A DNA stretch of 59,768 nucleotides from positions 1-59,768 of the IMG/VR virus record IMGVR_UViG_3300020200_000031; one strand, given 5' to 3'. The position numbers and the translations under genes are program-made. The notes beneath the pieces were generated by a model. The model ran no database searches. It was not told where the DNA came from and saw nothing but the letters and a program-made list of their open reading frames with translations. Positions 32,012-40,079 of this stretch are shown here, piece after piece (within the stretch, counting starts at the first letter, position 1; each line of letters starts with the position of its first letter). The stretch is from a virus.

Positions 32012-34033
32012 TTAATTTGCAAAACCCCAGGCAATTCGCGCTTGTTCTATAGAAACCTCATTGACGGTCTTGGCAAGAATATTTGAAAATATGGCCACAC
32101 ATTTTGCGCGGAAATCGATATTTCTCTTGTCGGCATCCTTGGTATGCAGGCTCGATATGTAGGCAGAATTTAAGCCTTCATACAACATTTCGTTTACTTG
32201 TTTAAATTTTTCAATTTGTGTATCGAGTTGGGCAACAATGTCGATTTTATTTAGGGATTTTTCTGAAAATTCCAATCCATCGTAAATAATTGTCGACAAA
32301 ACAGGACGAATATCCTCGTCAAATTGTTTGTTCCAAACATCGGAATTGAAAATACTTTCCACGACAAATCCGTTGCTTGCTATTGCCCGCTTTGATTTGA
32401 TGCCACCTAGTTTTTCCAGAGTAACTCGCTGCTGGCGTTCAACCAATCTTTCAAAAGCCCTGTTCAAAATTGCAGCCCATCGCTGTAGGGACACGTTGTC
32501 TTCTTTTGTTTCGATGAAACCTAGGGGCTCAATAGACGCCTGTTGCTGTGGGGCAAGTGCCGCGTTTTGTACGCCCGCATCAGCCGGAGGCGGAGTCGGC
32601 TCGGGTGGCAATTGGGGCTGGCTGGCGGCGGCCAATGAGCCCGCCATTGTGTTTGGGTCAAGCGGGCTGGGAATATTGCCTTGGGCATCAGGCATTCCCG
32701 GAACGGCTGGTTGTCCTTCGGCGCCCGGAGCGGGCATTCCCGGCATTCCCGGCATTCCCGGCATTCCCGGCATTCCGGCTTGGGGCTGTTGTTCCATTTT
32801 CTTTTCGGTGTTTGCGATTGGAGTCAGATTTGGATTCATCAACAAAGAGTCAGCAAGGTCACTTTCTACCTTTTTGCGACTTGTCAACTCCCTATATTCG
32901 TTGGTGCTAATTAATCCCATTTGAACTTCATCCATGAAGTAACGAGAACGCTCTTGTTTATACAAAATCAATATGGGAACGCTCGAAACATCAAAATCAA
33001 CGTAATTGACTTCGTCTAGTTCGTCAAACCCTCGAGCCAACAAATCGAGGTGAGGCAACATGGTTTCATTCCAGAACACACGGTGTTCTTCTGCTGCGTT
33101 TGCAAAAGTCCTGCCCGAGGCATTCCCAATGACTGATTCTGGAACCCCAAACGCTGCGAGAATTTCTTCTTTTTGAATTTGTCGCATTTGCACGTAGGCC
33201 GCGTCGCGCGGATTTGCGGACGTATCGACATAATCAACACCCTCGTCGGAAGAAATTACCGTCGTATAACCGGCCCTCCCTATATTTCCGCGAAATCTAT
33301 TCCTCAACTCATCCTTGTCGTCGTCGTTAATTTCTCCTTTAACAACCAAAATGCCGCCGGGTCGGCCATCGTTTATCAAATAATTTCTGTTATAAACTTT
33401 TGCCAAATTTTCGATTTCAATTGCGATGCCCGCAGACTCCATTGGCGTAAGAGATAGGTATGGGTCAAGCGGGTGGGGGCGACGAATCCATAGCACGTCG
33501 TCTTTTTTCATTATGATTTTGTTACCGTTTGGCAAATCGACCTCGTATCCAGCAACGAATGTTTTTTCGTGAGGAATCGGTGCGGTGAATTGCGGCGGCA
33601 GAAGGTTTAGTCCAATCAGGCGACCGTCACGACCTTTTATTTTTTCGATAAATGCGCCACGTGAACTCATCAATAATTGGGACGAAAGTCTGTACCTAAA
33701 GATAAATGCATTTTCGGCGTCATTGGATTTTGTGTTAAAAATTTCGATTAAGGGCGAACGCAATGCCCGGCGCCCAGTCAAAATTTGACCATCTCTCGAA
33801 TTATCTTTGCGAAGAATAATTGAGAGCCTCGCCTGGTTGCCGGCGATGGCGTCGATGCAACGCTGTACCCACGTAATTTTTTGGAACCCTTCGCGATACG
33901 CGCGCTCGATATCCCACATGTCGTGGTAGGGCCTGCCCAAACGACCCGGGTCCATGTTGACCGGCAGGCCAGGGCCCAAAGACTTTATGCCTTGATTCCC
34001 AAGGGATTTATTGTTTGACGAGTTCCAGGCCAT
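32012..34033 (-). CDS. Portal protein
   Basis: This 673-residue protein is a phage portal of the HK97/SPP1-like superfamily, the dodecameric ring for DNA entry and exit. Supporting features are WVQRCIDAIAGNQARL near residue 53, the stem/wing region with DVLWIRRPHPLDPYLSLTP, YLINDGRPGGILVV, and the conserved EEILAAFGVPESVIGNAS near 290. It is longer than usual: after about residue 400 there is a Pro/Gly/Met repeat (PGMPGMPGMPG) and a low-complexity Ala/Pro/Gln region, then a helical C-terminal domain. It neighbours the protease fusion as expected, but TerL lies on the opposite strand. No clear Shine-Dalgarno precedes its ATG. Confidence 0.92.
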   Translation of the reverse strand: MAWNSSNNKSLGNQGIKSLGPGLPVNMDPGRLGRPYHDMWDIERAYREGFQKITWVQRCIDAIAGNQARLSIILRKDNSRDGQILTGRRALRSPLIEIFNTKSNDAENAFIFRYRLSSQLLMSSRGAFIEKIKGRDGRLIGLNLLPPQFTAPIPHEKTFVAGYEVDLPNGNKIIMKKDDVLWIRRPHPLDPYLSLTPMESAGIAIEIENLAKVYNRNYLINDGRPGGILVVKGEINDDDKDELRNRFRGNIGRAGYTTVISSDEGVDYVDTSANPRDAAYVQMRQIQKEEILAAFGVPESVIGNASGRTFANAAEEHRVFWNETMLPHLDLLARGFDELDEVNYVDFDVSSVPILILYKQERSRYFMDEVQMGLISTNEYRELTSRKKVESDLADSLLMNPNLTPIANTEKKMEQQPQAGMPGMPGMPGMPGMPAPGAEGQPAVPGMPDAQGNIPSPLDPNTMAGSLAAASQPQLPPEPTPPPADAGVQNAALAPQQQASIEPLGFIETKEDNVSLQRWAAILNRAFERLVERQQRVTLEKLGGIKSKRAIASNGFVVESIFNSDVWNKQFDEDIRPVLSTIIYDGLEFSEKSLNKIDIVAQLDTQIEKFKQVNEMLYEGLNSAYISSLHTKDADKRNIDFRAKCVAIFSNILAKTVNEVSIEQARIAWGFAN
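32733..32777 (-). repeat. Five tandem 9-bp repeats in the portal gene
   Basis: Four perfect copies and one near-perfect copy of GGCATTCCC (plus-strand reading) encode the Gly-Met-Pro repeat of the portal linker. Such short in-frame repeats vary easily in copy number by replication slippage without breaking the frame. Confidence 0.9.
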
Positions 34034-34040
34034 TTAAAAA

Positions 34041-34220
34041 TTACTCAGCGCCCAATAGATATCCGAAAAGACCACAACCAACTCCTGCAATAATAAAGCC
34101 GACAGGCGGCGCTATGAGAAAGCCTCCTATTGCAGTAAATAGTATAAATGACGCCATTAGCATGTGAGCGAACGTCACTCGGTTTGCCTTTAATTTGAGC
34201 AACGCAATAATTTTTTTCAT
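34041..34220 (-). CDS. Small two-helix membrane protein (59 residues)
   Basis: This short open frame encodes 59 residues with a lysine-rich start (MKKIIALLKLKANR), then two hydrophobic segments (about 17-35 and 38-57, containing APPVGFIIAGVGCG). It lies between the portal gene and the divergent terminase gene, ending 7 bases before the portal ATG. It has no good Shine-Dalgarno. It could be a holin-like or superinfection-related membrane protein; no family was recognised. Its reality rests on the clean frame, the membrane pattern and the lack of any other gene in this 240-base space. Confidence 0.55.
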   Translation of the reverse strand: MKKIIALLKLKANRVTFAHMLMASFILFTAIGGFLIAPPVGFIIAGVGCGLFGYLLGAE

Positions 34221-34274
34221 GCTGTAGTAAACTAGCGCACTTGTTGGGCTACGATTGAATACAGTGGTTTTTAA

Positions 34275-35579
34275 ATGAGTGACTGGAAAAAAATACTAGA
34301 ATATCTCGAGCCAAAACCCCCTCAATTTTGTCCTGAAGAACCGTCAATAAATCAAAGAGTTTTTTTAAGGACATATTCAATTGAGGCGTTATTTGGTGGT
34401 GCGGCGGGCGGCGGTAAATCATCCGCCCTGCTTATGGCCGCCCTTCAATATGTTGACGTGCCGGGGTATTCAGCGATTTTGTTTAGGAAAACATTCGCTG
34501 ACTTAGCCCTTCCTGGCGCTCTTATGGACAGGTTCAGGTCTTGGGTTGGGCTGCATGATAATGTCCACTGGAATAACAACAGTTTTATCGCCACGTTCCC
34601 GTCTGGGGCCCGGATTGCTTTTGGCTACCTAAATAATTCAAACGACTATTTAAGGTATAAGGGCTCCGAATACCAATTTATAGGCATGGATGAAGTGACC
34701 GAAATAAGGGAAAACGATTATCGATATTTGTTTTCGCGTCTTCGTCGCCCGCCTAGCGGACCCCTTTCGGAGGTGCCACTTAGGATGAGGTGCGCCTCGA
34801 ACCCGGCCCCAAACTGGGTGCGTCAGCGTTTCATAGTTGAAGGAAAGGAAAAAGGCAGAATATTTGTTCCTTCACGCCTTACCGACAACCCGGGAATTGA
34901 TGCCGAGTCCTATCGGCAGGCCCTAGCGGCGTTAGACCCTGTTGAGCGTAAGCGCCTTGAAGAAGGCGATTGGTGGTCAACCACCCTTGGAACCATGTTC
35001 GACAGAACTTCTGTCGTCATTATAGATAATGACGAAATTCCCGTAGGAACCTCAGCATCTCGGGTCGTTAGGTTTTGGGACCTGGCGGCAACCGAACCCA
35101 ACCAATCGACGCCTGACCCCGACTGGACGGTTGGCACCCTGATGATGTTTGACCAGGGTGTTGCCTATGTTTTGGACGTCAGGAAAAAGCGAATTAAGTC
35201 TGACAAAGTAGAGCAATTTGTTGCCCAAACGGCCTATGAAGACGGTGCTGCCGTGGCAATTCGAATGGAACAGGAGCCTGGCTCGTCAGGCAAGGCGATT
35301 ATTGACCAGTTTGCCAGATACGTTTTGCCGGGTTTTGATTTTGGCGCGAATAGGTCTACGGGCGACAAAATTACCAGAGCAAGGCCATTTGCTGCCGCCT
35401 TGGCCAATGGGAATGTGAGGGTAATACGTGGCCCATGGCTTAATGATTGGTTGGACGAATTTTCTGCTTTTCCAGAAGCCTGTCCACATGACGACCAGGT
35501 CGACTCGGCAACGGGCGCTTTTAATTATTTAACCGGCCTCGGGTTGCCACAAAGGAGAAAAGTCAGTATCGTTGTATAG
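34275..35579 (+). CDS. terL: Terminase large subunit
   Basis: This 434-residue protein is the packaging motor ATPase and nuclease. Walker A is GGAAGGGKS (42-49-ish), Walker B is FIGMDEVTE (about 136-144) with the catalytic Glu, followed by a motif-III-like LRMRCASNP. The RNase-H-fold nuclease has acidic residues in FWDLAAT (about 266), the MEQEPGSSGKA segment and HDDQVDSATGAF near 406. It is a normal full length. No Shine-Dalgarno is visible before the ATG. No small terminase subunit was recognised; the 35,622-36,131 gene is not an obvious one. It starts the plus-strand block, divergent from the portal. Confidence 0.95.
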   Translation: MSDWKKILEYLEPKPPQFCPEEPSINQRVFLRTYSIEALFGGAAGGGKSSALLMAALQYVDVPGYSAILFRKTFADLALPGALMDRFRSWVGLHDNVHWNNNSFIATFPSGARIAFGYLNNSNDYLRYKGSEYQFIGMDEVTEIRENDYRYLFSRLRRPPSGPLSEVPLRMRCASNPAPNWVRQRFIVEGKEKGRIFVPSRLTDNPGIDAESYRQALAALDPVERKRLEEGDWWSTTLGTMFDRTSVVIIDNDEIPVGTSASRVVRFWDLAATEPNQSTPDPDWTVGTLMMFDQGVAYVLDVRKKRIKSDKVEQFVAQTAYEDGAAVAIRMEQEPGSSGKAIIDQFARYVLPGFDFGANRSTGDKITRARPFAAALANGNVRVIRGPWLNDWLDEFSAFPEACPHDDQVDSATGAFNYLTGLGLPQRRKVSIVV

Positions 35580-35621
35580 CGACAGTCATTATCTATCTAA
35601 TTACTATCAAGGGGTTATTAA

Positions 35622-36131
35622 ATGGAAAAGTTTGATGTTTCAATTTTGGAACAAATTTTGCAGTATCTGCATGGGGCGGATACTTTGCTTTCAAAATACC
35701 TAGAAACATCGTCAGACCCAAATGAGGCCGCAGAAATCTTGATTCAACTCAATATTATCAAGCGAGATATGGCCATGGTCTACGATTCGTTTTCCGGAGG
35801 GGTTGCAAGGTTGATGGGGAATCTTGGCTCTATTGAAACAGCGTCTGGCGCTATCGTTGAAAAAAAGAGCGGCGTAGACCGAAAAAAATGGATGCACGCA
35901 GAACTTGCTTCAGCGGTTGCTCAACGTCTTTCGGAAATGTCTATTGACATGGATACTGGTGAAAGAATTATGACGGCAGAAGAAATGGTTCAAAAGTTGC
36001 TTGATTACGCTGCGGTTTCGTATTGGAGGGTTGGTAAATTGGGCGAACTCGGAATTAACCCTGATATTTATTGTGAGCAAGGCGAACATAAAACAAATAT
36101 TATTGTCAGATTAGGAGATAAAAACAAATGA
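35622..36131 (+). CDS. Hypothetical helical protein upstream of Rad52-like gene
   Basis: This 169-residue mostly helical protein (MEKFDVSILEQILQYLHG at the start) has a clear ribosome site (AAGGGG). No family was recognised. It ends with an ATGA overlap onto the Rad52-like gene, so the two are co-translated, and a recombination or replication accessory role is a fair guess. A small terminase role cannot be excluded from position alone, but no DNA-binding helix-turn-helix was seen. Confidence 0.55.
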   Translation: MEKFDVSILEQILQYLHGADTLLSKYLETSSDPNEAAEILIQLNIIKRDMAMVYDSFSGGVARLMGNLGSIETASGAIVEKKSGVDRKKWMHAELASAVAQRLSEMSIDMDTGERIMTAEEMVQKLLDYAAVSYWRVGKLGELGINPDIYCEQGEHKTNIIVRLGDKNK

Positions 36132-36784
36132 GTGATATATATGGGCGGTTATCAGAACCATTTCCACAAGAAATGGAAAAATCAATTAATAAAGGTGGGG
36201 TAAATTTAACCTATATTCCTGTTAGCGAAGTCATCAATCGCTTGAACAAAGTGCTTGGTGTTGATAAATGGTCATTTAGAATTTTGCTTTGTCAGCGCGA
36301 TGAGACGGACCCAGAATTCGTCGTAGCGCACGTACGTATCGATTGGTCCCCAGAGGATAGTTTGGGCGTTTCGCGCGATGGTTTTGGGGGCCAAAAGATT
36401 AAGCGGAACAAACAGGGTGGAATTGTTGACCTTGGCGATGAATTTAAAGGTGCAATTTCTGACGCCCTCAAAAAAGCCGCCCAGTCTTTTGGTGTTGGTC
36501 TTTACCTTGCCCGCACCGAAGACGCAATTGAAATTGAGCAAGTGATAGAGGCAACGAATACCCCCTTGTCAGAACATGAACAAAAGTGGGAAAATTTCAA
36601 GGGAATGTCAAGGTCACTAAACAAAACACAAAAAGACAAACTTTCATCGGCTTGGCTCAAAACCTACGGAAACAAACCAAAACCAATGTCGGCATCTGAT
36701 GTGGACAGCGAAGCGCTCGATTTTCTTTTAGCCGAAGCGGTTGCTGCTTCGTTTGGGGCCACAATTGTTTCCGAATCAGAATAA
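36128..36784 (+). CDS. Rad52/22-type single-strand annealing protein
   Basis: This 218-residue protein matches the Rad52 family. Its N-terminal half has FPQEMEKSINKGGVNLTYIP, VINRLNKVLGVDKWSF, a beta sheet with VVAHVRIDW, then GDEFKGAISDALKKAAQSFGVGLYL, the typical Rad52-family helix with Ala-Lys-Phe-Gly. Members anneal single-stranded DNA and promote recombination, often beside an exonuclease, as here. The C-terminal third is helical and probably binds a partner. An AGGAG site precedes the ATG. Confidence 0.85.
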   Translation: MSDIYGRLSEPFPQEMEKSINKGGVNLTYIPVSEVINRLNKVLGVDKWSFRILLCQRDETDPEFVVAHVRIDWSPEDSLGVSRDGFGGQKIKRNKQGGIVDLGDEFKGAISDALKKAAQSFGVGLYLARTEDAIEIEQVIEATNTPLSEHEQKWENFKGMSRSLNKTQKDKLSSAWLKTYGNKPKPMSASDVDSEALDFLLAEAVAASFGATIVSESE

Positions 36785-37547
36785 CGAACTAAATCCTCCG
36801 ACACATTTGTCGCCAAGTTCATTGGCAACATTTGAGCAATGTCCCCTTAAATTTAAGTTCAGTAAAATAGATTTAATTCCAGACAGGCCTGGAATAGAGG
36901 CCGTCTTGGGTAATTTTGTACACGATGTGCTGGAAGATTTATACAAACTCGAACCAACAAAAAGAACAAAGGCATTTGCGCGTGATTTGGCGCGCAAAAT
37001 TTTTTATGACAAATATTCGGAGTTGGCTTTTTCATTGCTTCATAGAGAGTCTTCTATTAAACAATTTCGATGGCAGGCCTGGTTTTGTATAGATAATTTA
37101 TGGAAAATTGAAGACCCAACACAAATAAATCCAATTGGTTTGGAAACAGAGTTAAATCACACCCTTGGGGGTGTGGCGCTTAAGGGTTTTGTTGACAGGC
37201 ATATTCAAAATAGTTCAAATGAAATAATTATTTCGGATTATAAAACCGGCAAAACACCACAAGCCCATTGGGTCTTTGACAAGTTTGAACAATTGCGAAT
37301 TTACGCGGCGATAATGCAGGAAACACAACTTTTCCCAGTTACAAAACTTGAACTTATATATTTAAAGGATGGCGTTAGATTTACGGAACAAATAACCCAA
37401 GAATTGCTCCAAGCAACCATCGAAAGAATTATAAGAATAAAAATATCAATCGATGAAAAGTGTAAAAATAATTCTTTTGAACCGATAAAATCTAAGTTGT
37501 GTGATTGGTGTTCTTATAAAAAAATTTGTCCTGCTTGGAGTAAATAA
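36765..37547 (+). CDS. RecB/Cas4-type PD-(D/E)XK nuclease with Fe-S cysteines
   Basis: This protein of about 260 residues has the RecB-nuclease layout: LSPSSLATFEQCPLKFKFS near the start with the first Cys, GNFVHDVLEDLY, ALKGFVDRHI with a metal-binding Asp, IISDYKTGK (the D-x-K core), FEQLRIYA, and a C-terminal CDWCSYKKICPAW. The four cysteines suggest an iron-sulphur cluster as in Cas4 and AddB. It probably resects DNA ends for the Rad52-like protein encoded just upstream. No ATG is available at the start: TTG codons at 36741, 36765 and 36807 are candidates. I chose 36765, overlapping the Rad52-like gene by 20 bases. Confidence 0.82.
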   Translation: MFPNQNNELNPPTHLSPSSLATFEQCPLKFKFSKIDLIPDRPGIEAVLGNFVHDVLEDLYKLEPTKRTKAFARDLARKIFYDKYSELAFSLLHRESSIKQFRWQAWFCIDNLWKIEDPTQINPIGLETELNHTLGGVALKGFVDRHIQNSSNEIIISDYKTGKTPQAHWVFDKFEQLRIYAAIMQETQLFPVTKLELIYLKDGVRFTEQITQELLQATIERIIRIKISIDEKCKNNSFEPIKSKLCDWCSYKKICPAWSK

Positions 37548-37550
37548 TTT

Positions 37551-38069
37551 ATGTCCTATATATCCGATGATGAGTTTGCACGCTTGGTTTCAGAAGATGT
37601 CAAAAATAAAATTTCCAGTCGTCAAAAAGAAATTCTTTTAAATCCATCTTTTCGTAGTCGATGGCAACGCGCCCTGTTGATGCTTATTGAAAATGTAAAT
37701 AATCAATTGGAAGATATTAGTATTGACCGCGAAGCGGACAGACGACGTTATCGCGCAATGGGTAATGATGGCACCGTTTTGCTCCAGGAATCAGAAATAG
37801 CATATTCCACGCGCAGTATGAAAATAGAGCGTTTTAAGTTTCACATCAATAGAAGACTTGATGATGTTGTTAAACTTATAGAAAACGATTCTTTGGCTAA
37901 TTCGCAATCGGACCCAAATAAAGATGCTGATTTGTTTAAAAAAGCAATTATCAAGCATCGTTCACTTTATGAAAAATTTGATATTGAGCCAACTGACACA
38001 GATTTGGCGTTATGGCGCGTACTGGACAATCAATGGACGTTTGAAGGGTTAGATGAAGGCAATGTCTAG
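37551..38069 (+). CDS. Hypothetical helical protein
   Basis: This 172-residue, charged, largely helical protein begins MSYISDDEFARLVSEDV and contains RWQRALLMLIENVNNQLEDI. No family was recognised. It sits 3 bases after the RecB-like nuclease gene, and its stop TAG shares one base with the GTG of the HNH gene. It is likely an accessory factor of the recombination block, but its own sequence says little. Confidence 0.55.
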   Translation: MSYISDDEFARLVSEDVKNKISSRQKEILLNPSFRSRWQRALLMLIENVNNQLEDISIDREADRRRYRAMGNDGTVLLQESEIAYSTRSMKIERFKFHINRRLDDVVKLIENDSLANSQSDPNKDADLFKKAIIKHRSLYEKFDIEPTDTDLALWRVLDNQWTFEGLDEGNV

Positions 38070-38383
38070 TGCGTTTTCGTAGCAAGAAAAAGGAGGCGGA
38101 ATACAAATTGCGCCAACCGCTTGTCGCAAAAATGTTGGGGCAATATCCCTATTGTCAAGCCTGTGGCGTTTTTGCCGAATATGATGGCAAAATTGTTTAT
38201 CAAAAAAATCCGTCTCAAGATATACACGAATTAGTTAGGCGGTCCCAGGGTGGCTCAATTTTAGATGAAACAAATTTATTGGCCGTATGTAGAAAATGTC
38301 ATGACCGAATAGGCAAATACCCGCAACTTGCCTTTGATTTAGGGCTATCAAAACATCATTGGGACAATAAATCGAACGACTAA
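38069..38383 (+). CDS. HNH endonuclease
   Basis: This 104-residue protein has the HNH signature: YCQACG (first zinc knuckle), DIHELVRRSQGG with the catalytic His, TNLLAVCRKCHDRIG with the central Asn, second knuckle and final His. It is a metal-dependent nick- or break-making enzyme. Size and free-standing form fit small phage HNH proteins that work with terminase or in DNA processing; a homing endonuclease is less likely because no intron was seen. It uses a GTG start that overlaps the upstream stop. Confidence 0.85.
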   Translation: MRFRSKKKEAEYKLRQPLVAKMLGQYPYCQACGVFAEYDGKIVYQKNPSQDIHELVRRSQGGSILDETNLLAVCRKCHDRIGKYPQLAFDLGLSKHHWDNKSND

Positions 38384-38393
38384 TCTATTCGCC

Positions 38394-38957
38394 ATGGACG
38401 GTTATGGCGATGCTAAAAGCCTTATATTTATGGGCCTCGATTTATCTTTAACTTCTACTGGGGTTAGTGTCGGCGGCAAAACGTTTTCAATTAAATCAAA
38501 ACTTAGGGGCATACAAAGATTAGTTGAAATATCGGAACAGGTTATTGAGTCCGCAAAAAAGACGAATCCGGCGATAGTAATTCTTGAGGGCTACTCTTAT
38601 GGTTCAAAATTTTCGCGGGCTCACGCTTTGGGGGAATTGGGTGGGGCCGTAAAGGTTGGTCTCCATTTGGCTGGTTTTAGGATTGTCGAGGTGCCACCCA
38701 AATGTAGGGCTAAATTTGCCACCGGGAACGGTAATGCAAGCAAAAATGACGTTATGGCTTTTATGGCCTTAAATTTCCCTGGGTTGTTTGCAAAAACCTG
38801 TGGCGATGACGAATATGATGCATGGGTGCTTGAGCAAATGGGGTATGCCCAAATAGGCGAGTGTTCGTTTCGGTGGTCAAATAGTCAATTGCTTGGCCTA
38901 AAAAGAGTAGATTGGTCACCACTATATGAAGCCCTAGGGGGGAAAATTGATGGGTAG
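38394..38957 (+). CDS. RuvC-type Holliday junction resolvase
   Basis: This 187-residue protein has the RNase-H-fold layout of RuvC: GLDLSLTSTG with the first catalytic Asp (16), IVILEGYSYG with the Glu (near 64), and DDEYDAWVLEQMG near 138-147 giving the last acidic residues. Phage resolvases cut branched recombination or replication intermediates so that the DNA can be packaged. It lies among the Rad52, RecB-type and HNH genes, consistent with that role. Confidence 0.85.
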   Translation: MDGYGDAKSLIFMGLDLSLTSTGVSVGGKTFSIKSKLRGIQRLVEISEQVIESAKKTNPAIVILEGYSYGSKFSRAHALGELGGAVKVGLHLAGFRIVEVPPKCRAKFATGNGNASKNDVMAFMALNFPGLFAKTCGDDEYDAWVLEQMGYAQIGECSFRWSNSQLLGLKRVDWSPLYEALGGKIDG

Positions 38958-39288
38958 GTCAAAACCGATAAGCCAAGTTGAAATCGAGCAAGAATTGTTG
39001 CGAATGATGGACATGTTGGAACAAGAAACCGAGGCATTTGAAAAACTTGCAGAAGATTCTGCAAAGAAAGAAGCGCTATTTAAAGCAAATTGGGCCAAAG
39101 AATATCTTTCTGCAAAAGGTTCAATCAAAGAACGCGAGGCTTGGGCTGATTACAAAATGGCTGATTTAAATTATGATTACAAAATTTCAGAGGCTTTGGT
39201 AAAATCGAAGCGAGAAAAATTATTATCCCTTCGAACATCAATGGATTCTTTGCGAACCCTTAATGCAAACGTCAGGGTACAGGTGTGA
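38950..39288 (+). CDS. Hypothetical coiled-coil protein
   Basis: This 112-residue protein is nearly all helix with heptad spacing (MDMLEQETEAFEKLAEDSAKK ... is the core, about 20-60). I start at the ATG at 38950, since the slightly earlier TTG is less likely. It overlaps the resolvase gene by 8 bases and its own stop overlaps the GTG of the ParB-like gene. No family was recognised; its size and shape resemble small coiled-coil accessory proteins. Confidence 0.55.
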   Translation: MGRSKPISQVEIEQELLRMMDMLEQETEAFEKLAEDSAKKEALFKANWAKEYLSAKGSIKEREAWADYKMADLNYDYKISEALVKSKREKLLSLRTSMDSLRTLNANVRVQV

Positions 39289-40079
39289 ACAACATTCACT
39301 CTTCCCTAAAATCTATGGCTTTTCCGCTTAGTCAACTTACGTACCTTGAAAACAACCCGAGAAAAGGAAACGTTGAAGCAATAATCGCATCATATGCGGA
39401 ATTTGGGCAAATAAAACCAATAGTGGCGAAATTGAACGAGGACGGAAGCGCAACGATAATTGCCGGCAACCATCAAGTTATGGCGGCAAAGCAACTTGGC
39501 TGGGATGAAATAGCCGTTGTATTTTTAGACGCTGACGATAAACGTGCAATTGCTTTTGCGCTTGCCGATAATCGCACCATGGAGTTGGGGTACACCGATA
39601 GCGACATGTTGCAAAAACTTCTCACTGAAGTTTCCACAGATTACGGCGAACTTTGGGCCGGCTTGGGTTGGGATGAATTTGAAATAGCAGCCATGGATGA
39701 GCGCGCGATAATTAAGGCGCACGACGAACTGACGCAATCAAAATACATTCCTCCAGTTATTGTGACCGACATGGAAGACGAACAAAGCGAAATAGATAAG
39801 CAAATTTTATCTTTGGGCCAAACCGACAATGATGGCGAAAATAAATTGATAGCCCCCAAAGATATAAGTCATAATGAGGTTGCCATACGTGGTTCGGGTG
39901 TTGCCATTCCCGGGTCTCAGCCACAAGCAATAGTGTCCGTTCAACTGGTTTTTGATTCGCCAGAACAGCAACGTCGTTGGTACGACTTTGTTCGATGGTT
40001 GCGGAATGACCCCGGAATTGATGGCGCCACAACCGCCGAGCGATTAATAAATTTTATTGACTCATATACAAACGCATGA
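39285..40079 (+). CDS. ParB/Srx-like protein (first of pair)
   Basis: This 264-residue protein has an N-terminal ParB-like domain (about 10-100): LTYLENNPRKGNVEAI, the I-x-x-GNH motif IIAGNHQVMAAKQLGW, and a following DADDKRAIAFALADNRT. The family includes nucleases, CTPases and transcription factors. In IbrB-type members the domain pairs with a PAPS-reductase-like partner, as here. The C-terminal half (about 170-264) ends in a segment like QRRWYDFVRWLR. Start is GTG with AGG upstream. The stop forms an ATGA overlap with the next gene. Confidence 0.8.
   Translation: MNNIHSSLKSMAFPLSQLTYLENNPRKGNVEAIIASYAEFGQIKPIVAKLNEDGSATIIAGNHQVMAAKQLGWDEIAVVFLDADDKRAIAFALADNRTMELGYTDSDMLQKLLTEVSTDYGELWAGLGWDEFEIAAMDERAIIKAHDELTQSKYIPPVIVTDMEDEQSEIDKQILSLGQTDNDGENKLIAPKDISHNEVAIRGSGVAIPGSQPQAIVSVQLVFDSPEQQRRWYDFVRWLRNDPGIDGATTAERLINFIDSYTNA

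Noticed and set aside
34221-34274. A divergent promoter pair between the portal side and TerL
   Set aside because: TACAGT at 34260-34265 is a possible -10 close to the TerL ATG, but no -35 at 16-18 bases and no credible minus-strand partner were found.
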